From an uncultured Lysobacter sp. (GTDB lineage Bacteria; Pseudomonadota; Gammaproteobacteria; Xanthomonadales; Xanthomonadaceae), in NCBI GenBank assembly GCA_946480055.1, contig CAMLID010000012.1, forward strand, positions 12,294 through 76,293: 64,000 nucleotides of DNA, read 5' to 3'. Each line of letters starts with the position of its first letter. Positions within the stretch are counted from its first letter, which is position 1. The notes under the pieces are model-generated. The model made no database searches. It worked only from the letters and a program-made list of their open reading frames with translations, and was not told where the DNA came from. Both the position numbers and the translations under genes were made by a program. Below, one piece after another: positions 57,531-64,000 of this stretch.

Positions 57531-57965
57531 TTACAACGCGTCGATATCGCCCAGCGCGCGGATCAGACGCCGCGCGCGTTTGTCGGGCTTGGTCTCCGGC
57601 GCGCGATAGCCGTTGCGTTCGGCCATGCGCAGCGCGCGTGCGGCTTCGCGCGCGGCGCGCGAGGCTTCGGTTTCGGCGTACAGAGTCTGGGCCACGCTGG
57701 CCGGGCCGCGGGTATCGCTGAGCGCGAGCACGCCGACTTCGAACTGTTCTTCGCCGCGGGTGATGCACAGTGCATCGCCGACGCGCACCGCGCGTGCGGC
57801 CTTGGCGCGTTGGCCGCCGATGTCGACCTTGCCGGTCTCGACCGCGCTGCGGGCCAGGCTGCGGGTCTTGTAGAAACGCGCCGCCCACAGCCACAGGTCC
57901 AGGCGAACGCTGGCGGATGCGGCGGCCGTGTCGGAGGAAGTCGGCGTAGCGGCGGATGCTTTCAT
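57531..57965 (-). CDS. hslR: Heat-shock RNA-binding protein Hsp15 (S4 domain)
   Basis: 144 residues. Hsp15 binds 50S subunits carrying a stranded nascent chain and helps recycle them. The S4 domain lies at about 20-80: VRLDLWLWAARFYKTRSLAR, then VETGKVDIGGQRAKAARAVR and VGDALCITRG. The C-terminal basic tail (PDKRARRLIRAL) is present. I start at MKASAATPTS (ATG 57963-57965) by family comparison; the open frame extends 21 residues further. No partner gene adjoins it. Confidence 0.92.
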   Translation of the reverse strand: MKASAATPTSSDTAAASASVRLDLWLWAARFYKTRSLARSAVETGKVDIGGQRAKAARAVRVGDALCITRGEEQFEVGVLALSDTRGPASVAQTLYAETEASRAAREAARALRMAERNGYRAPETKPDKRARRLIRALGDIDAL

Positions 57966-58174
57966 CGGGTCTCGCGCGTTAGTCGCTCGCTCGTGCGTTG
58001 GAGGCGCTGGGGCACAGGGTCGCTGCACCCATTACGTTAGGACCGCGATTGTGGAATCGCAAGAGAGCGCGGCGTCCGGCGACGCTTGCGCTGCGAGCGA
58101 GAGGCGATGAGTCGAACGCACCGGTCCGCACAAGGCACCGCAAACGCAACACTGCAAACGCGGCGTCCCAAACG

Positions 58175-58201
58175 AAAACGGCCGCCTCGCGGCGGCCGTT
58201 T
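58175..58201 (-). terminator. Terminator of the rpsP-rimM-trmD-rplS operon
   Basis: Stem AACGGCCGCC (58177-58186) / GGCGGCCGTT (58191-58200) with loop TCGC. On the minus strand the stem ends in U residues (AAAA at 58175-58178). It lies 32 bases past the rplS stop. Confidence 0.8.
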
Positions 58202-58232
58202 CTTGCGCTGCGCGCAGTGCGCGCGACGCGAA

Positions 58233-58625
58233 TTACTCGGCGGCGCTCTTGGCGCGCGCGTAGGCGGCCAGGTCTTCCTTGATGCGAGCCTTCTTGCCTT
58301 CCAGGCCACGCAGGTAGTACAGCTTGCCGGAGCGGACCTTACCGCGGCGCTTGACTTCGACCGAGTCGATGATCGCGCTGTGGGTCTGGAACACGCGCTC
58401 GACGCCGAAGCCATGCGAGATCTTGCGCACGGTGAACGAGGAGTTCAGGCCGCCGTTCTTCTTCGCGATGACCACGCCTTCGTAGGCCTGGACGCGTTCA
58501 CGGTTGCCTTCCTTGACCTTCACGTTGACGACGATGGTGTCGCCGGGGCCGAAGTCCGGCAGCTGGCGCTGGACCTGTTCGGCTTCGAAATTCTGCAGCA
58601 GGGTATTGAGCGAGGGCTTGTTCAT
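58233..58625 (-). CDS. rplS: 50S ribosomal protein L19
   Basis: 130 residues, slightly longer than E. coli L19 owing to a C-terminal [11 protein letters not shown] tail. The conserved core includes [75 protein letters not shown] and KKARIKE. It sits at the 30S-50S interface. It is the last gene of the four-gene rpsP-rimM-trmD-rplS operon, 108 bases after trmD, with a terminator downstream. Confidence 0.98.
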   Translation of the reverse strand: MNKPSLNTLLQNFEAEQVQRQLPDFGPGDTIVVNVKVKEGNRERVQAYEGVVIAKKNGGLNSSFTVRKISHGFGVERVFQTHSAIIDSVEVKRRGKVRSGKLYYLRGLEGKKARIKEDLAAYARAKSAAE

Positions 58626-58733
58626 GGCACGGCCTGTTGGATTAGTTGTTGCGCGAGTGCACGTGGACCCGCGTCATGGCATGGATGGAGCTAAATGAAG
58701 CCGTGCATTATAACGGCGTTTTTCGTTGCGTGG

Positions 58734-59558
58734 CTAGGGCTTAGCCGTTTCGGCCGGGGCCGTCGGACCCGGGCCGCTAGCCCCGTCCCCGTCAGGCCCC
58801 GTGCCGGCGGCGGCCGCGGCGGCCCTTTCGGCGCAATATGCGGCCAACAGGGCGCGATCGTCCTTGGACAGGCCGGCTTCGTCGAGTAAATCGGGGCGCC
58901 GCTCGGAGGTCCGGCCCAGCGCCTGCTGGCGCCGCCAGCGCGCGATCCGGGCATGGTTGCCGGACATCAGCACGTCCGGGACCGGGCCCAGCTCGTGCTC
59001 GACCGGGCGGGTGTAGTGCGGGCAGTCGAGCAGGCCGTCGTCCTCGAAACTGTCCTGGACCGCGGATTCGGCGTCGTTAAGGACGCCCTCGCGCAGGCGC
59101 GCGACCGCATCCACCACCACCGCCGCGGCCAGTTCGCCGCCGGACAGGACGTAGTCGCCGATCGACAGCTCCTCGTCGACTTCGGCCCGGATCAGGCGCT
59201 CGTCCACGCCCTCGTAGCGGCCGCAGAGCAGGATCAGGCGCTCGGATTCGGCCAGTTCGCGGACCTTGGCCTGGGTCAGGCGCGCGCCCTGCGGGCTGAG
59301 GTAGATCACCCGCGCCGGCGCCGGATCGGCCGCGCGTGCGGCGCGCAGGCTGGCGCGCAGCGGGTCGATCAGCATCACCATGCCGGGGCCGCCGCCGAAC
59401 GGGCGGTCGTCGACGCGGCGGTAATTGCCCTCGGCGTAGTCGCGCGGGTTCCAGCCGTGCAGCGACAGCAAGCCGCGCTCGCCGGCGCGCCCGACCACGC
59501 CGAAGGCCGCGCACTGGGCGACGAATTCGGGGAACAGGCTGACGATATCGATGCGCAT
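58734..59558 (-). CDS. trmD: tRNA (guanine-N1-)-methyltransferase TrmD
   Basis: A 274-residue SPOUT methyltransferase making m1G37 in tRNAs with a G36, which prevents +1 frameshifting. The N-terminal sequence is [13 protein letters not shown]. The SAM knot contains [36 protein letters not shown] and [19 protein letters not shown]. The C-terminal tRNA-binding helices follow ([22 protein letters not shown] in part, then RRQQALGRT). The last 25 residues are a Gly/Pro/Ala-rich tail beyond the usual end. It lies between rimM and rplS. Confidence 0.98.
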   Translation of the reverse strand: MRIDIVSLFPEFVAQCAAFGVVGRAGERGLLSLHGWNPRDYAEGNYRRVDDRPFGGGPGMVMLIDPLRASLRAARAADPAPARVIYLSPQGARLTQAKVRELAESERLILLCGRYEGVDERLIRAEVDEELSIGDYVLSGGELAAAVVVDAVARLREGVLNDAESAVQDSFEDDGLLDCPHYTRPVEHELGPVPDVLMSGNHARIARWRRQQALGRTSERRPDLLDEAGLSKDDRALLAAYCAERAAAAAAGTGPDGDGASGPGPTAPAETAKP

Positions 59559-59711
59559 GGGCAGCAGTGGGCGGCGAGGAGTGAGTGGCGAGCGTAAAGG
59601 TACGGCCGATCTGGCTGAGTTCGCCTGAATTCGGCGGAACGGCCCGGAGCATGCCGGAAAGCGAATGCAGAGACCGGAAGCTTCTACTCGCTTCCCACTC
59701 CCGGCCCGCTC

Positions 59712-60227
59712 CTAGAACTCGGGATCCCAGTCGACCGTGACCAGTTGGGCCTCGAAGTCGACCGACACCACGTATTGCGGGATCACGAACGGAATCATGC
59801 GCTCGCGCTCGTCGTCGCGCGCGACCAGCACGTCGTTGGCGCCGGTGGCGAACAAGTGCGACACGGTGCCCAGGGCGACGCCGTCGACCGTGACCACACG
59901 CAAGCCTTCCAGGTCGACCCAGTAGTACTCGCCCTCGCTGGGCGGCGGCAGCGCCGAACGCGGGACGTAGATTTCGGTGCCGCGCAGGGCCTCGACCGCG
60001 TCGCGGTCGGCGACATCGGGAAAGCTGGCGATCAGGTATTTGCCGCTTTCGCGGCCACGCACGCCCGACAGTTCGCGCTCGCGGCCCTGCGGGTCGCGCA
60101 CGATCCAGGGCTGGTAGCGGAAGATGGCGCTGCGCGGCTCGGTCCAGGACTCGAGCTTGAGCTCGCCACGCACGCCGAAGGCGCTCAGCACCCTGCCCAG
60201 CAGGATGCGACGCGTGGTCTCGGTCAT
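59712..60227 (-). CDS. rimM: 16S rRNA processing protein RimM
   Basis: A 171-residue ribosome-maturation factor acting on the 30S head with S19 and S13. The N-terminal domain is [20 protein letters not shown]. The PRC-barrel C-terminal part has [20 protein letters not shown], then [20 protein letters not shown] and VDWDPEF at the end. The gene is 55 bases after rpsP and 153 bases before trmD, on the same strand, as in most proteobacteria. Confidence 0.97.
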   Translation of the reverse strand: MTETTRRILLGRVLSAFGVRGELKLESWTEPRSAIFRYQPWIVRDPQGRERELSGVRGRESGKYLIASFPDVADRDAVEALRGTEIYVPRSALPPPSEGEYYWVDLEGLRVVTVDGVALGTVSHLFATGANDVLVARDDERERMIPFVIPQYVVSVDFEAQLVTVDWDPEF

Positions 60228-60282
60228 CTTTGATGCGGCCGTGAGGCGGTCGCCGCGCGCACGGGGCGCGCGGCGAAACGGC

Positions 60283-60540
60283 TTAGGCGGCCGGAGCGGC
60301 CTTGCCGGCCTGCTTGTACAGAGCGGCGACCTTGTCGGTCAGCTGCGCGCCCTGGCTCACCCAATGCTTGACGCGCTCGAGGTCGAGCTCGACGCGCTTT
60401 TCGTTGCCCATCGCGACCGGGTTGTAGAAGCCCAGGCGTTCGATGTTGCGGCCGTCGCGCGCGCTGCGGCTGTCGGTGACGATGATGTGGTAGAACGGAC
60501 GCTTCTTGGCGCCGCCACGAGTCAGGCGAATCTTGACCAT
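60283..60540 (-). CDS. rpsP: 30S ribosomal protein S16
   Basis: 85 residues. The sequence [20 protein letters not shown] is the S16 N-terminus, followed by [20 protein letters not shown] and [20 protein letters not shown]. The start is the ATG at 60538-60540; the frame is open upstream but only this Met gives S16. It is the first gene of the operon, whose promoter should lie in the 377 bases upstream. Confidence 0.98.
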   Translation of the reverse strand: MVKIRLTRGGAKKRPFYHIIVTDSRSARDGRNIERLGFYNPVAMGNEKRVELDLERVKHWVSQGAQLTDKVAALYKQAGKAAPAA

Positions 60541-60917
60541 CTTTACAGTTCCTGTGTTGCCCAGTCGCCGGATTGGCGAGGTAAGCCGGAAATTGTAGCG
60601 GATCCGCGGGCTTAGGCAAACTCCGGGCCGGCTGGCCCCTTGCTTAACCCCCTTCGCGTGGGCTCTGAGCAGCCTGATCGGCGGTTTGGGGCCTCCTTGC
60701 CGGCCTGAACGCCCCTTCGAGCCGTGTCGCCGGCCCTCCTGGGCCCGAAAGAACAGCCCGTCCTGAGCCGTACCCATCGGAACCGATCCGGCACCAGCGC
60801 CTTCGTCTGTCCCCCAAACAGCGGGGACGGCGGGCCATCCCTGGCCCACCGCCCTGCCCTTGCTGCGGCCCTCCCTGGCCGGCCCCGCCGTCCTGGCAGG
60901 GCCTCATCCGAAGCCGA
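60541..60917. other. Intergenic region upstream of rpsP
   Basis: About 377 bases, very rich in GGCC/CCGG, between rpsP and the two-repeat secreted protein gene (both on the minus strand). It should carry the ribosomal operon promoter. I could not single out -35/-10 boxes, and I see no gene. Confidence 0.5.
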
Positions 60918-61817
60918 TCAGGCGCGGTAGCGGATCGTGCCGCGGACCGCTTCGGCGGCGCCGTCGCAGTGCTGCACGAAGTCGGCATGCAGCGCGGTGA
61001 TGACGCCGTCCGGGTCGTACTCCACTGCCAGGATCTGCAGCGTGCCGCTGCTGACCCGCGTGCAGGGACGGCTGGGCCGTTCGAACACGAACACGGCGCT
61101 CCCGGCCGGCGCGGTGTCGCCGATGGGATAGGTGCCGACCTGCAAGGTCTGCCCGTAGGGCGCGAACAGCGTCGCCCGCCAATAGTCGCGCTGGCCGTGC
61201 ACGTTCAGCATCGCCGACTGCCCGCCGCCCCAGAGCTCGAACACCGAGGTATCGCCGTAGTAGGACTTCTGAAGGCCCTCGCCGACCACGTCGCCGGGGT
61301 CGCTGTCGATCTTCAGCGACAGCGGCGCGACGTTGTGGCGGATCACCGCCGCCAGCACCGGTGCGCTGGCGCTGTCGCAGTGCTGCAGCACCGTCGCCTC
61401 CAACGCGACCACGCGCTCGTCCGCGTCCAGCTCCAGCTGCTGGATGTGGATCTCGCCCCAGGCGTCGTCGCAGCGGCGGCCGTTGCTGGCCAGGTAGACA
61501 TAGGGCGCACGACCGGTGCGGCGGGTCGGGTTCTCGGCATCGTAGTAACGCCCGACCTCGAACTTGCGCTCGCGCGGCGCGCCCAGCGAGACGTACCAGC
61601 TGTCGTCGCCGCGCGACACGCTGAGGCGGATCGAACGCGCGTCGGCATCCAGCGACAGGGTCGAGTCGGTGTCGGTGTAGACGGCCGACTGGCCTTCGCC
61701 GATCGGGTCGCCGGGCTGGCTGTGGGTGGAGAACACCGTGGCCGCTTGCGCGGGCGCGGCGAGGAAGCCCGCGAATGCGAGGGCGGCGGCAATGGCTTGC
61801 GTGTGGAACTTCGTCAT
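60918..61817 (-). CDS. Secreted protein with two tandem homologous domains, function unknown
   Basis: 299 residues. The signal peptide MTKFHTQAIAAALAFAGFLA is cleaved near AQA (residue 26). The mature protein is an internal duplication: repeat 1 (about 27-160) starts FSTHSQPGDPIGEGQSAVY and ends ATVLQHCDSASAPVLAAVIR; repeat 2 (about 165-298) starts IDSDPGDVVGEGLQKSYYG and ends ADFVQHCDGAAEAVRGTIRY. Each repeat has Cys near its middle (RRCDD; RPCTR) and one in QHCD, which suggests one disulphide per repeat. AAGGAG lies 11 bases before the ATG. I do not recognise the family. Confidence 0.8.
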   Translation of the reverse strand: MTKFHTQAIAAALAFAGFLAAPAQAATVFSTHSQPGDPIGEGQSAVYTDTDSTLSLDADARSIRLSVSRGDDSWYVSLGAPRERKFEVGRYYDAENPTRRTGRAPYVYLASNGRRCDDAWGEIHIQQLELDADERVVALEATVLQHCDSASAPVLAAVIRHNVAPLSLKIDSDPGDVVGEGLQKSYYGDTSVFELWGGGQSAMLNVHGQRDYWRATLFAPYGQTLQVGTYPIGDTAPAGSAVFVFERPSRPCTRVSSGTLQILAVEYDPDGVITALHADFVQHCDGAAEAVRGTIRYRA

Positions 61818-62114
61818 GGGCTCGTTCACTCCTTGAGGGCGGCCGGCACACCCCGGAATGGGGCGGCTCGGCCTATGGCGAATGCACCGGCGCGACTGCG
61901 GCGGCGACGAGTCGCTGCGGACTCTGCATTGCGATGCGGTCCTGCATCGCGCTGCCGAAACATGATGGGCTTCGAGCGTCTCCCTCGACGAGACGGCACA
62001 CACCGCCCATCGGACGACGCACGGCGAGCGCAATCGCAGTGGGCGATACGGGCGTGGTGTACCTATGCGGGCGATGCGGTGTCGCAGTGGCGATGCGGCC
62101 GGGATTCGGCCTGT

Positions 62115-62505
62115 ATCGGATCGCGGCTTACGCCGCTCCCACAGAAAGCGGTGGCGTGGCTACGACCGAAATTCGACCTGCGTCGGATTGCGGCTCACGC
62201 GACATGCGCAGGATGCGGTTGCGTGGCTCTGGGGTAGGAGCGGCGTGAGCCGCGACCGCGCAACGCGGCTACGACAAAAACCGAATCGGCTGCGTTCTTC
62301 GTTCGCTGCGAAACCAGAAGCAGATAGGCTTCGCCATTGCGCCGATCACGCGAGCCACTCCCACGAAGATATCGGCGCTCGACCTGCATCGGTCGCGGCT
62401 TACGCCGCTCCTACCCCAAAGCAGCGCAACCGTTCCTCTATGGCAGCGGCATAAGCCGCGCAATCGCCTTCTGTGGGAGCGGCGTAAGCCGCGATCGCGC
62501 TGACA
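62115..62505. repeat. REP element cluster, five or six copies
   Basis: Copies of the same REP family in both orientations: 62118-62143 (reverse; GGATCGCGGCTTACGCCGCT then CCCACAG), a partial copy near 62186-62200, 62229-62260 (forward; GGGGTAGGAGCGGCGTGAGC then CGCGACC), 62391-62421 (reverse), a short hairpin 62443-62460 and 62472-62500 (forward; GTGGGAGCGGCGTAAGCCGC). Both head variants GTAGGAGC and GTGGGAGC occur, pointing to at least two subfamilies. Confidence 0.82.
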
Positions 62506-62582
62506 CAGCGACGACGAGCGCTGCGATGAGCGGCGACCGGCACGCGCTCTTCATGGACAGCAAGACCTTCCGACAGACAAAC

Positions 62583-62609
62583 AAAAACGGCGGCCACCGG
62601 CCGCCGTTT
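62583..62609 (-). terminator. Rho-independent terminator of ffh
   Basis: Stem AAACGGCGGCC (62585-62595) / GGCCGCCGTTT (62599-62609) with loop ACC. On the minus strand the stem runs into U residues (AAAAA from 62583). It lies 28 bases past the ffh stop. Confidence 0.87.
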
Positions 62610-62636
62610 CGTCGTGGTGCTGCGCCGCCGTAGCGA

Positions 62637-64000
62637 TCAGCGGAACGGCATGCCGCCGCGTCCGCCCATCATGCCCTTCATGCCGCGCATCAAGCCCTTC
62701 ATGCCGCCGCCGGAGAGCTTGCTCATCATCTTTTCCATCTGCTGGAACTGCTTCATGAGCTTGTTGACGTCGGCCGGGGTCATGCCCGAACCCTTGGCGA
62801 TGCGGGCGCGGCGCGAGCCGTTGAGCAGCGCCGGGTTGCGGCGCTCCTTCTTGGTCATCGAATTGATGATCGCGACCATGCGCGGCACTTCCTTGCCGGT
62901 GACCTGGTTCTTGACCGCGTCCGGGATCTGGCCCATGCCCGGCAGCTTGTCCATGAGCCCGTGCAGGCCGCCCATGTTCTGCATCTGCTCGAGCTGGTCC
63001 TTCATGTCGTTGAGGTCGAACTTCTTGCCCTTGGCGACCTTCTCGGCGAGCTTCTGCGCCTTGTCCTTGTCGACCTGCTGCTCGACCTGCTCGACCAGCG
63101 ACAGCACGTCGCCCATGTCGAGGATGCGGCTGGCGACGCGATCGGGATGGAACACGTCCAGGCCGTCGGGCTTTTCGCCGACGCCGATGAACTTGATCGG
63201 GCGGCCGGTGACGTAGCGCACCGACAGCGCGGCACCGCCGCGCGCGTCGCCGTCGGTCTTGGTCAGGACCACGCCGGTCAGCGGCAGCGCATCGCTGAAG
63301 TGCTTGGCGGTGACCGCGGCGTCCTGGCCGGTCATCGAGTCGACGACGAACAGGGTCTCGACCGGCGCGACCGCGGCGTGCAGCGCCTTGATCTCGGCCA
63401 TCATCGCTTCGTCGATGCTGGTGCGGCCGGCGGTGTCGACGATCAGCACGTCGACGTAGGACTTGCGCGCGTCGTCGATCGCGGCGCGCACGATGGCTTC
63501 GGGCTTCTGGTCGGCGCTGGACGGGAAGAACAGCACGTCGACCTGTTCGGCCAGGGTCTTGAGCTGCTCGATCGCGGCCGGACGGTAGACGTCGGCCGAG
63601 ACCACCATGACCTTCTTCTTGCGGCGTTCCTTGAGGTGCTTGGCGAGCTTGGCGACGGTGGTGGTCTTGCCCGCGCCCTGCAGGCCGGCCATCAGGATCA
63701 CCGCCGGCGCCGGCACGTTGAGATTGAGGTCGGAGGCCTGCGAGCCCATGACCGCGGTCAGCTCGTCGCGCACAACCTTGATCAGGGCCTGGCCCGGGGT
63801 CAGCGACTTCAGCACTTCCTGGCCGACCGCGCGCACCTTGATGCGCTCGATCAGGGCCTGCACCACCGGCAGGGCGACGTCGGCCTCGAGCAGGGCGATG
63901 CGGACCTCGCGGGTGGCTTCGCGGATGTTCTCCTCGCTCAGACGGCCGCGGCCGCGCAGGCGCTCGATGGTGCCGGACAGGCGTTGGGTCAGGGATTCGA
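62637..64000 (-). CDS. ffh: Signal recognition particle protein Ffh, first bases outside the window
   Basis: 454 complete codons are visible; the frame runs to the window edge with ESLTQRLSGTIERLRGRGRL, so only about four bases (ATG and the first T of Phe) are missing. The N domain is followed by the G domain: AGLQGAGKTTTVAKLAKHL (G1), VSADVYRPAAIEQL, IVDTAGRTSIDEAMMAE (G3) and TKTDGDARGGAALS (G4). The methionine-rich M domain at the end contains GSRRARIAKGSGM (4.5S RNA binding) and a Met/Gly tail. It targets inner-membrane proteins with FtsY. Confidence 0.98.
   Translation of the reverse strand, partial: ESLTQRLSGTIERLRGRGRLSEENIREATREVRIALLEADVALPVVQALIERIKVRAVGQEVLKSLTPGQALIKVVRDELTAVMGSQASDLNLNVPAPAVILMAGLQGAGKTTTVAKLAKHLKERRKKKVMVVSADVYRPAAIEQLKTLAEQVDVLFFPSSADQKPEAIVRAAIDDARKSYVDVLIVDTAGRTSIDEAMMAEIKALHAAVAPVETLFVVDSMTGQDAAVTAKHFSDALPLTGVVLTKTDGDARGGAALSVRYVTGRPIKFIGVGEKPDGLDVFHPDRVASRILDMGDVLSLVEQVEQQVDKDKAQKLAEKVAKGKKFDLNDMKDQLEQMQNMGGLHGLMDKLPGMGQIPDAVKNQVTGKEVPRMVAIINSMTKKERRNPALLNGSRRARIAKGSGMTPADVNKLMKQFQQMEKMMSKLSGGGMKGLMRGMKGMMGGRGGMPFR

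Larger units (their letters stand above)
61818..62636. other. Intergenic region dominated by REP elements
   Basis: About 820 bases between the divergent promoter side of the secreted-protein gene and the ffh terminator. The part 61818-62100 shows no gene or RNA. From 62110 on it is filled with REP copies (separate feature) and then the ffh terminator. Confidence 0.6.

Overview
This is a GC-rich chromosomal window from a member of the Xanthomonadaceae/Lysobacteraceae, most likely Lysobacter. The evidence is the gene order lexA-recA-recX-alaS-csrA-tRNA-Ser-tRNA-Arg, a LexA operator of the xanthomonad form TTAG-N6-TACTA, a family of GTAGGAGCGGCGTRAGCCGCGACC palindromic REP elements between genes, and housekeeping proteins typical of gammaproteobacteria. 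The genus is an inference; no rRNA gene is present.

Layout. Positions 1-784 hold the end of kdpD and all of kdpE. Positions 1.2-8.0 kb hold the minus-strand block tRNA-Arg, tRNA-Ser, csrA, alaS, recX, recA, lexA and pncC/cinA. Positions 8.3-11.0 kb hold a large TonB-dependent receptor. Positions 11.6-48.4 kb hold a surface-polysaccharide locus of about 37 kb. Positions 48.8-57.3 kb hold a periplasmic hypothetical protein, mutS, katG, an APH(6)-like kinase and a DUF937 protein. Positions 57.5-64.0 kb hold minus-strand housekeeping genes: hslR, rplS-trmD-rimM-rpsP, a secreted two-repeat protein and ffh, which runs off the edge.

The polysaccharide locus is the main accessory region. A plus-strand series (12.9-28.4 kb) encodes uronic-acid precursor synthesis (nucleotide-sugar dehydrogenase, 4-epimerase; galE is divergent), a Wza-like export lipoprotein, a Wzz-like chain-length protein, a BY-kinase relative with a broken Walker A, an outer-membrane barrel, three glycosyltransferases, an O-antigen ligase/polymerase-like protein, a beta-helix protein, a CapK/PaaK-type adenylating enzyme and a hexapeptide acyltransferase. 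A second beta-helix gene with its own upstream region and terminator follows. A converging minus-strand operon (45.4 to 31.3 kb) encodes a 2789-residue NRPS-PKS (A-T-KS-AT-T-C-A-T), two alpha/beta hydrolases, a formyltransferase-like/beta-propeller protein, a Wzx-like flippase and a YdcF protein. At 47-48.4 kb is the initiating phosphoglycosyltransferase. Many of these proteins resemble those that accompany exosortase A (XrtA/PEP-CTERM) loci, but I see no exosortase and no PEP-CTERM protein. The adenylation domains read by eye as threonine (first) and glycine (second), and the AT as malonyl. The machine has no thioesterase. My working hypothesis is a polysaccharide pathway coupled to a small Thr-malonyl-Gly hybrid acyl group or metabolite that is released or transferred by neighbouring enzymes.

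REP elements occur on both flanks of the window (0.8-8.3 kb and 57-62.5 kb). I noticed none between about 8.3 and 57.3 kb, a span that includes the polysaccharide locus.
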